A stretch of 64,000 nt of DNA from Leuconostoc carnosum (GCF_014207505.1 NZ_JACHGL010000001.1:124001-188000), one strand, 5' to 3'; shown: positions 1-11,237, counted from the first letter of the stretch. Notes: generated from the sequence alone by a model not told the origin. Numbers and translations are program-made.

Positions 1-1
1 A

Positions 2-1120
2 AATCCAGGAATCCGTTATGATACAGCATTAGTAGAGAAAGCGCAATCATTAGATATTCCTGTTTTGAGTGAGGTTGAAGTCGCACTGAGCTCATTTCAT
101 GGGCGTTTGATAACAGTGACAGGGTCTAATGGTAAGACAACGACAATATCGTTGATTAGAGATATGCTGATTGCTGATGGTCAGTCGGTAATAACAGCTG
201 GTAATATTGGTACACCAGTAAGTGAAGTTGTTGATGATTTGAGTGCAAATGATACACTGTTGCTTGAGCTATCGAGTTTCCAATTGATGGGGTTGCCCGA
301 TATCCAACCCGATATTGCCTTAATTACTAACATTTTTGCTAATCACCTAGATTATCATGGTACGCGAGAAAACTATGTGGCGGCTAAATTTCAAATCACC
401 AAGAATCAGTCATCAAATCAGATGTTGGTTTTAAATGCTGATGGTCAAGATACAAGTTCGTTTGCAGCTAAAACACGTGCACAAGTCATGACATTTTCTC
501 GTAAGACAATTGGATCTATCAGCAGTACTGATGGTCAAGATCTGATTATTGATGATAACCATTTGATGGCATTAACGGCAATCAAACTGGTAGGACCTCA
601 TAATTTGGAAAATATCCTAGCAGCAACTACTGTGGCAAAATTAGCTGGTGTAGGTGATCAAGCAATTAAACAGGTGCTAAAAATATTTGGTGGTGTGCCA
701 CATCGTCTGCAATATTTATTTACCAATAATGGTATTCAATTTTATAATGATTCAAAAGCTACAGATATTGAAGCAACACAAACAGCATTGAATAGTTTTG
801 AACAACCTACGATTTGGCTTGGCGGTGGCTTGGACCGTGGTGATGATCTAATGCGATTGTTGCCTAATTTAAAACACGTCAAGGTAGTGATCGCTTTTGG
901 TGAAACACAACAAAAGATTGTAGCATTAGCACGTGAAGCCCATAAGCCGGTTATCACAGTTTTAGACGCTGAACATGCTGTGCCAGTCGCATTGCAATTA
1001 GCTGAATCTGGTGACGTTGTCTTATTATCACCAGCGGCTGCTAGTTGGGATCAGTATCAAAGTTTTGAAGAACGTGGTGACAAATATGTTGCCGAGTTGA
1101 AGAAAGTATTGAGGCTATAA
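2..1120 (+). CDS. murD: UDP-N-acetylmuramoyl-L-alanine--D-glutamate ligase, 5' end outside window
   Basis: Cytoplasmic Mur ligase that adds D-glutamate to UDP-MurNAc-L-Ala in peptidoglycan precursor synthesis. The frame is open from base 2 and the first visible residues (NPGIRYD, then IPVLSEVE) match the conserved segment just before the ATP-binding domain, so only the N-terminal Rossmann part is cut off by the window edge. The P-loop TGSNGKTTT follows, then the Mur ligase central domain ([12 protein letters not shown]) and C-terminal domain ([24 protein letters not shown]). The stop is one base before murG, so the two are almost certainly co-translated. Identification is secure; the true start is not visible. 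Confidence 0.95.
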   Translation, partial: NPGIRYDTALVEKAQSLDIPVLSEVEVALSSFHGRLITVTGSNGKTTTISLIRDMLIADGQSVITAGNIGTPVSEVVDDLSANDTLLLELSSFQLMGLPDIQPDIALITNIFANHLDYHGTRENYVAAKFQITKNQSSNQMLVLNADGQDTSSFAAKTRAQVMTFSRKTIGSISSTDGQDLIIDDNHLMALTAIKLVGPHNLENILAATTVAKLAGVGDQAIKQVLKIFGGVPHRLQYLFTNNGIQFYNDSKATDIEATQTALNSFEQPTIWLGGGLDRGDDLMRLLPNLKHVKVVIAFGETQQKIVALAREAHKPVITVLDAEHAVPVALQLAESGDVVLLSPAAASWDQYQSFEERGDKYVAELKKVLRL

Positions 1121-1121
1121 T

Positions 1122-2231
1122 ATGCGAGTAATTTTATCAGGTGGTGGAACTGGTGGACACATTTATCCTGCTTTGGCATTAGCTGAAGTCATTAAACAGC
1201 ATGATTCTGATGTTGAATTTTTGTACGTTGGATCAGAACGTGGTGTCGAATCAAGTATTGTACCGGCAACGGGCATGCCATTCAAAAAACTTACTGTTCA
1301 GGGCTTTAAGCGGTCATTATCATTGGATAACATTAAAACAGTTAATTTGTTTTTAAAAGCTGTTAAGGTGTCTAAACAAATTATCAAAGATTTCAAACCA
1401 GATGTTGTGGTTGGTACCGGTGGTTACGTTGCTGGGGCGGTCGTTTACGCTGCACAAAGGATGCACATTCCAACAGTTATTCACGAACAAAATTCTGTTG
1501 CAGGAATGACTAATAAATTTTTAGCACGAGGTGCTAGTAAGATTGGTGTGGCTTTCGACGTAGCTAAATCACAGTTTCCCGCAGGTAAAGCAGTGCTTGT
1601 CGGCAATCCACGTGCACAACAGGTTGCACATATTAAGTCTGACTTTTCATGGCAAACGCTTGGATTACGTGATGATAAGCCAACTTTATTAATTTTTGGT
1701 GGTTCACAAGGGGCACCGGCAATTAATTTAGCTGTGATTGCTGCCATTGATCAATTTAATGAGCGATCTTATCAAGTTGTTATTGTGACTGGACCAAAGC
1801 GATATGATAATGTACTAAATAAGCTAAAAGAAAAAAATATTGCAGCAGCAGATAATGTTCGTATTGTGCCGTACATTGATAACATGCCGGAAGTTTTGGT
1901 TCAAACTGCAGCCATTGTTTCACGTGCTGGTGCTACATCTATTGCAGAAATTACTGCTTTGGGCATTCCTTCTATTTTAATACCAAGTCCTTATGTGACA
2001 GGTGATCATCAAACAAAGAACGCTCAAAGTTTAGTGGATGCTGGAGCAGCCTTGGTTATTAGTGAACCAGAATTAACTGGACAAAGTTTAATTGCAGCGG
2101 CTGATATATTGTTGTTAGATGAATCGGTTAGTGAAAAGATGGCAGCACAAACAACGAAGATTGGCATGCCAGATGCTGGTGATCGATTATACAGTATCAT
2201 TTTAGATGCTATTGCAGAAAAGAAGGTTTAA
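1122..2231 (+). CDS. murG: UDP-GlcNAc:lipid-linked MurNAc-pentapeptide GlcNAc transferase
   Basis: Membrane-associated GT28 glycosyltransferase that converts lipid I to lipid II. The N-terminal glycine-rich loop [12 protein letters not shown] (about residues 7-18) binds the lipid-linked acceptor/diphosphate. The C-terminal half carries GGSQGAP and the UDP-GlcNAc region ([15 protein letters not shown], then HQTKNAQ). Length 369 aa is normal for the family. It starts one base after murD, and its order after murD and before divIB is the usual dcw cluster order in Firmicutes. Confidence 0.97.
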   Translation: MRVILSGGGTGGHIYPALALAEVIKQHDSDVEFLYVGSERGVESSIVPATGMPFKKLTVQGFKRSLSLDNIKTVNLFLKAVKVSKQIIKDFKPDVVVGTGGYVAGAVVYAAQRMHIPTVIHEQNSVAGMTNKFLARGASKIGVAFDVAKSQFPAGKAVLVGNPRAQQVAHIKSDFSWQTLGLRDDKPTLLIFGGSQGAPAINLAVIAAIDQFNERSYQVVIVTGPKRYDNVLNKLKEKNIAAADNVRIVPYIDNMPEVLVQTAAIVSRAGATSIAEITALGIPSILIPSPYVTGDHQTKNAQSLVDAGAALVISEPELTGQSLIAAADILLLDESVSEKMAAQTTKIGMPDAGDRLYSIILDAIAEKKV

Positions 2232-2237
2232 AAGATA

Positions 2238-2981
2238 TTGGGTGTGGCGACTAATAATCAAAAATCAAAAAAGCACCCGCTAAAACTTTGGATAAGTCTA
2301 GCGGCTTTTATCGTCTTCATTATCATTATTTTATTGTTCTTACAACCATGGCGTAAAATCAACGAGGTTCAAGTTAATACGCTGCAATTATCTGAACAAC
2401 AAGTGAAAAAATATGCTAATGTGGAAAAGCATACGCCATATTGGCGTGTTGCTGGGCAGACGGCATTTATTGCACATCATATTGTTCAACAGGATAAACG
2501 TATTGATGCGGCAACAGTAACACTCCATAATGATCAAGTTATCATTGATGTTGTTGAAAAAATAAAAGCCGGCTATGTCCAAAAAAAAGGGCAGTGGTTC
2601 GTTATTAATAGGCAAGGTAAACTAAATAAAGTGGTTAAGCCAAATGGTGATGCACCCACATATTCAGGATTTAAATCTGAAAAAGATATTCAAATAGTCA
2701 GTCAGCAGTTTGTTGTGTTAGAATTAACACTACGCCAAAATATTAGTCAAATTATTTTTTCACCGAATAAAGATAATCATAAACGCTTAGAAGTGGTTAT
2801 GAACGATGGTAATATGGTTTATGCTACGTTAGATACATTTGGTAAAAAGATCAGTTTTTATCCAGGTATCGTGGCTCAAATGCCTAAAAAAGGTGTTATA
2901 GATTTACAATTTGGCGCGTATTCTTATGCATATGGTTCGCAAAATAACACATCAACATCAAAGAGTAAAAAAAGCAAGTGA
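2238..2981 (+). CDS. divIB: Cell division protein DivIB/FtsQ
   Basis: Bitopic division protein of the DivIB-DivIC-FtsL complex. A short basic cytoplasmic tail (KSKKHPLK) is followed by one transmembrane helix (about residues 16-37), then an extracellular POTRA-type region beginning WRKINEVQVNT and a FtsQ/beta domain. The C-terminus is lysine- and serine-rich. The start used is TTG with AAGAAGG about 12 bases upstream; a GTG two codons later is an alternative. Position between murG and ftsA supports the call. The sequence diverges strongly, as is normal for this protein. Confidence 0.88.
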   Translation: MGVATNNQKSKKHPLKLWISLAAFIVFIIIILLFLQPWRKINEVQVNTLQLSEQQVKKYANVEKHTPYWRVAGQTAFIAHHIVQQDKRIDAATVTLHNDQVIIDVVEKIKAGYVQKKGQWFVINRQGKLNKVVKPNGDAPTYSGFKSEKDIQIVSQQFVVLELTLRQNISQIIFSPNKDNHKRLEVVMNDGNMVYATLDTFGKKISFYPGIVAQMPKKGVIDLQFGAYSYAYGSQNNTSTSKSKKSK

Positions 2982-3079
2982 AGCAGTAGCTATAATTGGT
3001 GGCGAAACAGCCCTCATTTATGATATTATTATTATTGGGTATGTTTTATTAAAAATAAATTTATAAAGGGGCACGACGC

Positions 3080-4423
3080 ATGAATAATTCAGGCGTGACG
3101 GTAGGATTAGATATCGGCACAACATCTATCAAAGTTGTCATTGCGCAAACAGCTAGTAATCAGTTCAATGTCATTGGCGCAGGAAACGCACCATCTCGTG
3201 GTTTGCGTCAAGGTGTTATTGTTGATATTGATGCCACTGCCAGTGCAATTCGAGCAGCAATAGACCAGGCACAAGAAAAAGCCAATTTTCAAATTCACGA
3301 AGTGGTTGCAGGTATTCCGGCTAATAAAATTGAAATGGTCCGTGTCGAAGGATTAGTGTCAATTGCTAATCAAAATAAACGTATTACTTATGATGATGTG
3401 AAAAATGTTGCTAAACAAGCATTGTCTCATAATTTACCTTCTGATCGGGATGTGGTCGATTTAATCGCAGAAGAGTTTAGCGTTGATGGCTTTGATGGTA
3501 TTAAAGATCCACATGAAATGATTGGTGTGCGTCTTGAAATGCAGGGAACAGCGTATACCGTTCCTAGTAAAATACTTGATAATACACGAATGGCTATCCA
3601 AAAAGCAGGTCTGTCCTTGCGTGAATTCGTTTTGTCACCACTAGCTATGGGGACTAATATTTTAAATGATGGTGAGCAAGACTTTGGTACAGTCTTAATT
3701 GATTTAGGTGGTGGACAAACTACAACGTCAGTAATGCATGATCGTAAATTAAAGTTTAATTATGTTGATCTTGAAGGTGGAGATAGTATAACCAAAGATA
3801 TTTCAACTGTTTTGAGTACATCTTATTCACATGCTGAAAAAATTAAGCGGGACTACGGATATGCTGATCCAACACAAGCAAATGCTGATAATGAATTTTT
3901 AGTCGAAGTAGTTGGAGATAGTGCACCAAAAACTGTTGATGAACATTATTTGTCGGAAATTATATCGGTTCGTTTAGAACAAATATACAACCGTTCATTT
4001 GAACATTTAGCTGCAGTAAATGCATTAAATATGCCGGGTGGTTTTGTTCTAACTGGAGGTAATGCTGCTTTGCCGCGGATGGTCGATTTTGCTAAGACAA
4101 TTCTTGGCGAAAATGTACGGCTGTTTGTCCCAGATCAAATTGGCTTACGTCATCCATCGTATACACGAGCTTTGTCTTATGCTATTTTTGTGTCACGTGA
4201 AAGTATGACGCAACAAATCATCAAGCAAGCAATTATGACTCGACGGGATGATATAGATATACAACCGGTTGGCGGTGAAGTTCGCGAGTATGTAGAAGTA
4301 CCAGAATCGACAACTGAACAGTTTGATAACTATAATTATAGTGCAGATGTTGATGTTACACCTCGAAGAGGGTTTTTCAGTCGTTTAGTACAAGCAGTCA
4401 AGAATTTATTTACTGAAGATTAA
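3080..4423 (+). CDS. ftsA: Cell division protein FtsA
   Basis: Actin-like ATPase that tethers FtsZ to the membrane and recruits late division proteins. The N-terminal phosphate-1 motif VGLDIGTTSIKVV is at residues 8-20; the phosphate-2 motif LIDLGGGQTT and adenosine loop GFVLTGGNAALPRM follow. The C-terminal 15 residues (RGFFSRLVQAVKNLF) form the expected amphipathic membrane-targeting helix after an acidic linker. ATG is preceded by AAAGGGG. It lies 98 bases after divIB and 21 bases before ftsZ. Confidence 0.97.
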   Translation: MNNSGVTVGLDIGTTSIKVVIAQTASNQFNVIGAGNAPSRGLRQGVIVDIDATASAIRAAIDQAQEKANFQIHEVVAGIPANKIEMVRVEGLVSIANQNKRITYDDVKNVAKQALSHNLPSDRDVVDLIAEEFSVDGFDGIKDPHEMIGVRLEMQGTAYTVPSKILDNTRMAIQKAGLSLREFVLSPLAMGTNILNDGEQDFGTVLIDLGGGQTTTSVMHDRKLKFNYVDLEGGDSITKDISTVLSTSYSHAEKIKRDYGYADPTQANADNEFLVEVVGDSAPKTVDEHYLSEIISVRLEQIYNRSFEHLAAVNALNMPGGFVLTGGNAALPRMVDFAKTILGENVRLFVPDQIGLRHPSYTRALSYAIFVSRESMTQQIIKQAIMTRRDDIDIQPVGGEVREYVEVPESTTEQFDNYNYSADVDVTPRRGFFSRLVQAVKNLFTED

Positions 4424-4444
4424 CAATAGTTAAGGAGATAACTC

Positions 4445-5755
4445 ATGGATTTTTCAATAGATGACGCTCAGGAGTCTGGAGCAATCATTAAAGTTATTGG
4501 TGTTGGTGGTGGTGGTTCAAACGCTGTTAACCATATGATTGAAGAAGGTGTTAGCGGTGTTGAATTTATCGTTGCCAACACTGATGTACAAGCCTTAGAT
4601 AAGTCAAAAGCGGATATTAAGATTCAAATTGGCCCTAAACTGACAGGTGGTCTAGGTGCCGGATCTAATCCAGAACGTGGTACAAAAGCTGCCGAAGAAT
4701 CATCTGAAGACATTGCATCAGCAATTTCTGGTGCTGATATGGTTGTGATTACTGCTGGTATGGGTGGAGGTACCGGTAACGGTGCTGCCCCTGTTGTTGC
4801 TCGTATCGCAAAAGAACAGGGTGCGCTAACCGTTGCGGTTGTAACCCGTCCATTTAAATGGGAAGGGCCAAAACGCGGCCGATTTGCTGCTGAAGGGTTA
4901 CAAGCATTATCAGAATCTGTCGATTCATTAATCGTCATTACAAACGAACGCTTAAAAGATCGTATTGATTTACGTACGCCTTTGTCAGAAGCTTTCAAAG
5001 TTGTCGATGAAGTTGTGGCACAAGGTGTTCGTGGTATTTCAGAATTGATTACCAATCCTGGATTTATTAACTTGGATTTTGCTGATGTGAAGACAGTGAT
5101 GCAAGATGCTGGACCAGCATTAATGGGTGTCGGACAAGCTAGTGGTGAAACACGTGCTGCAGATGCTACAAAACAAGCAATTTCATCACCTTTGCTCGAA
5201 GTTGATATGTCTGGTGCTGAGGATGTGTTGTTAAATATTACTGGTGGCTTAGATATGTCATTATTTGAAGCACAAACTGCTTCTGAGGTTATTGCACAAG
5301 AAGCTGGTCGTGAAGTTAACGTTATTTTTGGTACATCAATTGATGAAGATTTAGGTGATTCAATTCGCGTTACAGTTATTGCAACTGGTCTACAAAACAT
5401 TGGTGGTGATAATGCGGCAAACAAGGCGGCTACACCTAAAGCTAATGCTGCTAAGGTATTTGGTATACCAACCAATGATAAGATGCCAGCACAACCATCA
5501 AATAATAACGCAATGTTTGATAAGATTAATACAGAGGCTGTTAAATCAAATTCAGCACAAAAGCAAAATGACCCATTTGCTGATTGGAATATTAGTGGTA
5601 GTTCAAAAGATGCCTTTGCTGAAGAAGACCGATTTGATGGTGTACAAAAACAATCGTTTGATGTATTTAACACACCAACATCAAATTCTGAAACAGTTGA
5701 TTTCTCAAGTAATGATGATGACAACGATCAACCACCATTTTTCAAGAAACGTTAA
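4445..5755 (+). CDS. ftsZ: Cell division GTPase FtsZ
   Basis: Tubulin homologue that polymerises into the Z-ring. The GTP-binding loop [11 protein letters not shown] is at residues 21-31 and the tubulin signature [11 protein letters not shown] at about 106-116. The synergy residues [12 protein letters not shown] are present in the C-terminal domain. After about residue 320 comes a low-complexity Asn/Asp-rich linker of roughly 100 residues and a short C-terminal peptide ending PPFFKKR, the site that binds FtsA and SepF. A strong AAGGAG precedes the ATG. The long open frame on the opposite strand is a composition artefact. Confidence 0.98.
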   Translation: MDFSIDDAQESGAIIKVIGVGGGGSNAVNHMIEEGVSGVEFIVANTDVQALDKSKADIKIQIGPKLTGGLGAGSNPERGTKAAEESSEDIASAISGADMVVITAGMGGGTGNGAAPVVARIAKEQGALTVAVVTRPFKWEGPKRGRFAAEGLQALSESVDSLIVITNERLKDRIDLRTPLSEAFKVVDEVVAQGVRGISELITNPGFINLDFADVKTVMQDAGPALMGVGQASGETRAADATKQAISSPLLEVDMSGAEDVLLNITGGLDMSLFEAQTASEVIAQEAGREVNVIFGTSIDEDLGDSIRVTVIATGLQNIGGDNAANKAATPKANAAKVFGIPTNDKMPAQPSNNNAMFDKINTEAVKSNSAQKQNDPFADWNISGSSKDAFAEEDRFDGVQKQSFDVFNTPTSNSETVDFSSNDDDNDQPPFFKKR

Positions 5756-5817
5756 TAAGAGAATGTCTATCAGGTAGCGTAACTTTATATTCTAATAGAC
5801 AGGGTTAAGGAGATTAC

Positions 5818-6270
5818 ATGGCATTTGGTGAAACATTGAAGCGTCTTTTCAGCAATGATGATGACGATTATTATGAAGATGGTTATGATAACAATGATTA
5901 TCAAGAGCAACCACAGCAAGCAGTAACATCACAACAGCCAACACGTTTTGGTCGTCAAACGACGCCATCATCACAAGCTATGATGGATTCAAATAATGAA
6001 AACAGTAAAATTGCGTTATTTGAGCCGAAAGTATATTCAGATTCACGTGCAATTGCTTCTCAAATTTTAGGTGGTGAAGCTGTTATTGTTAACTTTACGC
6101 AAATTGACGAAGCACAAGCTAAGCGCATATTGGATTTTTTGGGTGGCGCAGTATATGCAGTTAATGGTGAAATTGAGCGTATTGGGCAATCTATTTTCCT
6201 GGTAACACCTGACACATTTGAAATTTCAGGAACGTTAACAGATAATTTAGAACCCAACACACGGTATTAA
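5818..6270 (+). CDS. sepF: Cell division protein SepF
   Basis: Membrane anchor and bundling protein for FtsZ. The first residues (MAFGETLKRLFSN) form the amphipathic membrane-binding helix. An acidic Asp/Tyr-rich linker and a Gln-rich stretch follow (about residues 16-60), then the globular SepF domain (KVYSDSRAIASQIL ... AQAKRILDFLGGAVYAVNG) that forms rings. Length 150 aa is typical. It starts after AAGGAG, 62 bases behind ftsZ, in the standard Firmicute ftsZ-sepF-yggT-ylmH-divIVA order. Confidence 0.95.
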   Translation: MAFGETLKRLFSNDDDDYYEDGYDNNDYQEQPQQAVTSQQPTRFGRQTTPSSQAMMDSNNENSKIALFEPKVYSDSRAIASQILGGEAVIVNFTQIDEAQAKRILDFLGGAVYAVNGEIERIGQSIFLVTPDTFEISGTLTDNLEPNTRY

Positions 6271-6273
6271 TAT

Positions 6274-6537
6274 ATGATTGAAATATTAAGTTGGATTCTT
6301 CGTATTGCACGTTATTATGAATATGCAATTGTTATTTATGTTTTAATGTCTTGGTTACCAGGTGCTCAGCAATCAAAGTTAGGGCAATGGCTAGGACGAA
6401 TTGTATTACCATATTTGAATTTATTTCGTGTCATCCCACCAATTGGTGGGATGATTGATATTTCTCCAATCATTGCTATTTTAGTTTTGAATTTTGCTGT
6501 GAGTGGACTGTCACATCTGATACTGCTTTTGTTCTAA
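6274..6537 (+). CDS. yggT: YggT family membrane protein
   Basis: Small integral membrane protein of 87 aa with two predicted helices (about 10-30 and 62-84) separated by the family signature YLNLFRVIPPIGGMIDISPI. The function in division is not well defined; related YlmG/CCB3-type proteins are linked to nucleoid and division morphology. It begins 3 bases after sepF and ends one base before ylmH, so it is translated as part of the division operon. Confidence 0.9.
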   Translation: MIEILSWILRIARYYEYAIVIYVLMSWLPGAQQSKLGQWLGRIVLPYLNLFRVIPPIGGMIDISPIIAILVLNFAVSGLSHLILLLF

Positions 6538-6538
6538 A

Positions 6539-7333
6539 ATGACAGACAAATTATCGACAATTGAACAGCATTTTAGACCTGAAGAATCTGAATTCATCCA
6601 ACAAGTTAGTGAATGGATTCGCCAAAGTGAAGATGAGTATCGTGGTATTTTAACGAAATTTTTAAATCCGCGCGAACAATACATTTTACAGACACTGGTT
6701 AATCGTGTTGAAGATTTAACTGTGACGTATAATGGTGGTACTATTGGTGCTGAAAATCAACGCGCCATCATTGCACCTGATTTTTATCAATTTAATTTAT
6801 CTGATTTTGAATTGGCACTACTAGAAGTGAAATACCCTGTAAAATTTGTTGAATTGCATCATTCCACTTTGCTAGGATCATTGATGAACGCTGGTATTAC
6901 ACGAGATGTCATCGGTGACATTTTATTTGATGATAGTCAGCAATGGCAAATTATTGTCGATGCAAAAATGGTGCCTTATTTACAACAGACTATTGAGAAA
7001 GTAGGTCATGTTAAAATAACGTTAAGTGTTGCTGATTTCAGTCATGTGATTCAAAAGCATGATGACTGGGAAGAAATATTTTTATTATCATCTTCATTAC
7101 GTGTGGATACAGTTATTGCAGCTGCATTTGCTATCTCCCGTAGTTTGGCAAAATCACTAGTAGATCAGCGTCGTGTTCGAATTAATTGGACGGTTATTGA
7201 TAAACCTGATTTTATGATTAGTGTCGGTGATATAGTGTCTGTTCGGAAATATGGTCGCTTACAATTGACTCTACTTGACGGATTTAGCAAAAAAGATAAA
7301 ATTAAGACAGTTGTAAATATTATTCGTCGTTGA
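6539..7333 (+). CDS. ylmH: YlmH-like S4-domain RNA-binding protein
   Basis: The 264-aa protein has the YlmH arrangement: an N-terminal globular region with the conserved FLNPREQYI, a middle ferredoxin-like region, and a C-terminal S4 RNA-binding domain (about residues 185-250, including SRSLAKSLVDQRRVRIN and DIVSVRKYGR). YlmH homologues bind ribosomes/tRNA and act in rescue of stalled 50S complexes; that role is from family knowledge. ATG is placed one base after the yggT stop, indicating translational coupling. Confidence 0.92.
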   Translation: MTDKLSTIEQHFRPEESEFIQQVSEWIRQSEDEYRGILTKFLNPREQYILQTLVNRVEDLTVTYNGGTIGAENQRAIIAPDFYQFNLSDFELALLEVKYPVKFVELHHSTLLGSLMNAGITRDVIGDILFDDSQQWQIIVDAKMVPYLQQTIEKVGHVKITLSVADFSHVIQKHDDWEEIFLLSSSLRVDTVIAAAFAISRSLAKSLVDQRRVRINWTVIDKPDFMISVGDIVSVRKYGRLQLTLLDGFSKKDKIKTVVNIIRR

Positions 7334-7369
7334 AACAAATAAATATAGGTCAAACTAAAGGAGATCATA

Positions 7370-8050
7370 ATGGTATTAACACCTGACGAAATTTTAGATC
7401 ATGATTTTACTAAAAAAGGCTCACGAGCATATGTAGCATCTGAAGTTGATGTATTTTTGGACCAAGTAAATACTGATTATCAATCAGTTATTGCTGATCG
7501 TGAACAACTAGTTGCTGAAAATGCTAAATTGAAAAGTACTGTTGATGAACTAGAAGCCAAACGTGAACAAGTAAACCAGTCTATTTTCGTAGCACAAGAA
7601 GCAGCTGATCGTCTCAAAAAAGAGGCAGATAGTGAAGTTAAGAAACAATTAACGCACGCACAAGAAGCAGCAACGAAAATTATTAGTGATGCACGTGCAA
7701 AAGCGGAGTCAGAAGCCATTCATTTAGCACAGGAAAACGCTGGGTTAGTTAACGAACAGAATGAGTTGCGGACTGAAGTTGAAAATTTTAAAAATTCCTT
7801 CTTGAAACTATTGTCACTTCAGAGTAAACTATTAGAAAATGATGAACTAGCAGAAGCAGTGCATCATTTGCCAATGGGTGAAGTAACCGCGCAACGTGTG
7901 GCACAGCAAGAAAACCAATTAGAAACTTCTGAAATGAGTAAAGATGATTCGGAAGTTTCTGAAACTATAACGGCGCCTGAAAGTATTTCTGAACAAGATG
8001 GCCCAGTAGTTGTGCTGCCAGAGGCAGAAGACAAAACGAATAATAAATAA
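7370..8050 (+). CDS. divIVA: Cell pole/septum protein DivIVA
   Basis: Coiled-coil scaffold that senses curved membrane and organises septal and polar proteins. The N-terminal lipid-binding domain matches the family (LTPDEILDHDFTKKGSRAY, EVDVFLDQV). It is followed by a long coiled coil rich in Glu, Ala and Lys (about residues 40-160) and an acidic Ser/Glu tail that is probably disordered. AAAGGAG precedes the ATG. It is the last gene of the dcw cluster; the next transcript begins with the ileS T-box leader. Confidence 0.95.
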   Translation: MVLTPDEILDHDFTKKGSRAYVASEVDVFLDQVNTDYQSVIADREQLVAENAKLKSTVDELEAKREQVNQSIFVAQEAADRLKKEADSEVKKQLTHAQEAATKIISDARAKAESEAIHLAQENAGLVNEQNELRTEVENFKNSFLKLLSLQSKLLENDELAEAVHHLPMGEVTAQRVAQQENQLETSEMSKDDSEVSETITAPESISEQDGPVVVLPEAEDKTNNK

Positions 8051-8055
8051 TAAAA

Positions 8056-8290
8056 AGCGTAACACAGCAAGATGGGCATACATACGCGCAGCGAGTCATG
8101 GTGGTTAGAGATGATCGTCCCTGTAGTCCTTCAGATCAGTTACTAGTTTGTTGAACTGAAATTTCACGTAAGTTCAATCGGCGCAGGTCGTTATTACTGA
8201 ATTGAGGATCATATGTTAGTGTGATCAAATATTGGGTGGTACCACGCTTTAGCGTCCCTATGTCGTAAGACATAGGGACTTTTTTTATTT
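8056..8290 (+). promoter_or_regulatory. T-box leader, isoleucine type (upstream of ileS)
   Basis: The T-box sequence TGGGTGGTACCACG lies at about 8233-8246, followed by a terminator whose arms GTCCCTATGTC and GACATAGGGAC flank GTAA and end in a T-run. Upstream, Stem I shows an AGCGAG bulge motif, a TCAT/ATGA stem with a GGTGG-containing loop, and 20 bases later ATC (8135-8137). That spacing matches the specifier position in the other four T-boxes here, so the element should sense uncharged tRNA-Ile(GAU) and read through into ileS. The 341-base gap between divIVA and ileS holds only this element and the ileS ribosome-binding site. Confidence 0.93.
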
Positions 8291-8390
8291 GATACTGTCA
8301 TTTGATTCATCTTATTATCAATCTAAGGTGAATCATTGGTATTACTTCACATTGTCAAACATGCGAACGATATTATGAGGAGAAGAGCAT

Positions 8391-11183
8391 ATGAAATATA
8401 AAGATACATTGAATTTAGGGAAAACAGGTTTTCCAATGCGTGGTTCATTACCAAAGACAGAACCTGTCCGTCAAAAGAAATGGGATGATGGCGAATTATA
8501 TGAAAAGCGCTTGATTCAAAATGAGCAAAAGCCTCATTTTAATTTGCACGATGGACCACCATATGCTAATGGTAACATTCATTTGGGTCATGCGATGAAC
8601 AAGATTTCAAAAGATATTATTTTGCGTTATAAGAATATGGCTGGTTTTTACGCGCCTTATGTTCCTGGATGGGATACTCATGGTTTGCCAATTGAACAAC
8701 AGTTGACTAAAGCTGGCTATGATCGCAAATCAATGCCAAAATCAAAATGGCGTGACCTGGCTAAAGACTTTGCACTAGAACAGGTAGATAAACAACGTAA
8801 TGATTTCAAGCGTTTAGGTGTTATGGCTGATTGGCAACGACCATACATTACATTACTGCCTGAATTTGAAGCAGCACAGATACGCGTCTTTGGTGAAATG
8901 GCAGGAAAAGGTTATATTTTCAAAGGCCAAAAACCTGTTTATTGGTCTTGGTCATCTGAATCAGCCTTGGCTGAAGCTGAAATTGAGTATCACGATATTG
9001 ACTCAACATCATTGTATTATGCAAACAAAGTAAAAGATGGGAAGGGAATTCTTGATGACGATACTTACTTTGTTGTATGGACAACGACGCCGTTTACAGT
9101 AACGGCATCGCGTGGTATTACATTAGGCCCTGACTTCGAATATTCAGTAATTCAGCCCGTCGGTGAGACACGTAAATTTGTAGTTGCCACTGGACGCCTA
9201 GAAGCCATTACCTCAAAATTTGGTTGGGAATCTTATACAACATTAGCTACATACAAAGGTCAAGAATTAGATCGCATTACAGCCTATCATCCATGGGATA
9301 CTGATGCAGAAGAATTAGTGATGAATGCAGATCATGTCACACTGGATTCTGGTACTGGCTTAGTTCATACAGCTCCTGGATTTGGTGAAGACGATTTTAA
9401 TGTTGGACAAAAATATGACTTGGAAATCAAGGTTACTGTTGATGAAAAAGGTTATATGACAAAAAATGCTGGTCCTGATTTTGAAGGACAGTTTTACGAT
9501 GATGTAGCTGATACTGTAATTAATAAGCTGACTGAAGCAAATTTGTTTTTAGCGAAGGAAAAGATTACGCATTCATACCCATTTGATTGGCGTACAAAGA
9601 AACCAATTATTTGGCGAGCTGTACCACAATGGTTTGCTTCTGTAGAAAAGTTCCGTCAGCAAATTTTGAATGAAATTGATAATGTCAAGTTCTACCCTGA
9701 ATGGGGAAAGAAGCGACTATATAATATGATTCGCGATCGTGGCGATTGGGTTATTTCACGGCAACGTGTTTGGGGTGTTCCGCTACCAATTTTTTATGCT
9801 GAAGATCAAACACCAATTTTGGATCAAAAGATTATTAATCACGTAGCTGATTTGTTTGCTGAACATGGTTCAAATTATTGGTTTGAACATGATGCTAAAG
9901 ACTTATTACCAGAAGGCTATACGAATGAGCACTCACCAAATGGTGTATTTAAAAAAGAAGAAGACATCATGGACGTTTGGTTTGATTCTGGGTCATCTTG
10001 GTCTGGTGTTATGGCTACGCGCGATTACTTAGATTATCCAGCTGACCTATACTTAGAAGGTTCCGATCAGTATCGTGGTTGGTTTAATTCATCATTAATT
10101 ACGTCTGTTGCTGTTACGGGACATGCACCTTACAAAAATGTTTTGTCACAAGGATTTACTTTAGACGGTAATGGCAATAAGATGTCTAAGTCTTTGGGGA
10201 ACACTATTTCACCACTTGAAGTTGCAGATAAAATGGGAATTGAAATCTTGCGTTTATGGACAATTTCTGTTGATACTTCACAAGATATGCCTGTATCTCA
10301 TGAAATTTTGAAACAGGTTTCTGAAAACTATCGTAAAGTGCGTAATACATTGCGTTTCCTTATGGCTAATACATCAGACTTTAATTATGAACAAGATGCG
10401 GTGCCATTTGCCCAGCGTGCTGGTCATGATCGTTACTTCTCAGTATTATTGAATGATTTTGTTAAAGATGTTCGAAATTATTATGATAATTATCAATTTA
10501 ATGACATCTTTAAGCGTCTGATTAATTTTGTTAACGTTGATTTATCAGCATTCTACTTAGATATTGCCAAAGACGTCGTTTATGTTGAAGCACCTACTAG
10601 TCTGGTACGTCGTTCTATGCAGACAGTGTTTTATGAGACATTAACGGCATTAACGAAGTTACTATTGCCAATTTTGCCACACACTGCAGAAGAGGTATGG
10701 GAATATTTGCCAAATGAAACAGCAGAATTTGCTTACTTAACTGACATGCCGGAAGTCCAAGATTATGGTGAAACGAATGAATTATTGGCTAACTGGAAGC
10801 AGTTTATGAATCTACGTGATTCTGTCAATAAAGCATTGGAAGAGGCACGTGCAACAGATCTTATTGGTAAAAATGCTGAAGCAGCTCTAACATTATATTT
10901 GACAAAAGATCAAAAGCAATTGGTAGATGATTTAGATATCAATGTCCGCTTAATTTTGATGGTATCACAATTACACGTTGATACCGTTGAAAACGGCGCT
11001 GATGTGAAGGATTATGATGGCGTAAAGGTGGCTGTGTCACACGCTGTTGGCGGTGTTTCACCACGTGACCGTTTGTACCACGAAGATCTTGGTGCTGATG
11101 CTGATTTCCCAGAATTATCAAAACATGAAGCAGAAATCGTTCGTGAGTTTTATCCAGAGGCTTTAGTTGAAGGATTTGAATAA
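8391..11183 (+). CDS. ileS: Isoleucyl-tRNA synthetase
   Basis: Class I synthetase charging tRNA-Ile, 930 aa. HIGH motif [11 protein letters not shown] is at about residues 61-71 and KMSKS at about 597-601; the CP1 editing domain lies between ([23 protein letters not shown]). The anticodon-binding domain follows. The C-terminal segment that is a Cys4 zinc finger in most bacterial IleS is present in outline ([13 protein letters not shown]) but has no cysteines. Start ATG follows GAGGAGAAG. Expression is controlled by the preceding Ile T-box. Confidence 0.97.
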   Translation: MKYKDTLNLGKTGFPMRGSLPKTEPVRQKKWDDGELYEKRLIQNEQKPHFNLHDGPPYANGNIHLGHAMNKISKDIILRYKNMAGFYAPYVPGWDTHGLPIEQQLTKAGYDRKSMPKSKWRDLAKDFALEQVDKQRNDFKRLGVMADWQRPYITLLPEFEAAQIRVFGEMAGKGYIFKGQKPVYWSWSSESALAEAEIEYHDIDSTSLYYANKVKDGKGILDDDTYFVVWTTTPFTVTASRGITLGPDFEYSVIQPVGETRKFVVATGRLEAITSKFGWESYTTLATYKGQELDRITAYHPWDTDAEELVMNADHVTLDSGTGLVHTAPGFGEDDFNVGQKYDLEIKVTVDEKGYMTKNAGPDFEGQFYDDVADTVINKLTEANLFLAKEKITHSYPFDWRTKKPIIWRAVPQWFASVEKFRQQILNEIDNVKFYPEWGKKRLYNMIRDRGDWVISRQRVWGVPLPIFYAEDQTPILDQKIINHVADLFAEHGSNYWFEHDAKDLLPEGYTNEHSPNGVFKKEEDIMDVWFDSGSSWSGVMATRDYLDYPADLYLEGSDQYRGWFNSSLITSVAVTGHAPYKNVLSQGFTLDGNGNKMSKSLGNTISPLEVADKMGIEILRLWTISVDTSQDMPVSHEILKQVSENYRKVRNTLRFLMANTSDFNYEQDAVPFAQRAGHDRYFSVLLNDFVKDVRNYYDNYQFNDIFKRLINFVNVDLSAFYLDIAKDVVYVEAPTSLVRRSMQTVFYETLTALTKLLLPILPHTAEEVWEYLPNETAEFAYLTDMPEVQDYGETNELLANWKQFMNLRDSVNKALEEARATDLIGKNAEAALTLYLTKDQKQLVDDLDINVRLILMVSQLHVDTVENGADVKDYDGVKVAVSHAVGGVSPRDRLYHEDLGADADFPELSKHEAEIVREFYPEALVEGFE

Positions 11184-11202
11184 AATAAAAGTTATCTGAA
11201 TA

Positions 11203-11237
11203 AAAAATCCTGATAGTAATACTTTCAGGATTTTTTT
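11203..11237 (+). terminator. Rho-independent terminator after ileS
   Basis: Arms AAATCCTGA and TCAGGATTT with a short loop, followed by a T-run, 20 bases after the ileS stop. Confidence 0.9.

Noticed and set aside
4624-5724. 366-codon open frame antisense to ftsZ
   Set aside because: Low-complexity Ser/Ala/Thr/Pro composition, no domain, no ribosome-binding site; arises from codon bias of ftsZ on the other strand.
5355-5777. 140-codon frame overlapping the end of ftsZ
   Set aside because: Gln/His/Leu-rich frame-shifted reading of the FtsZ linker; no independent start signal.
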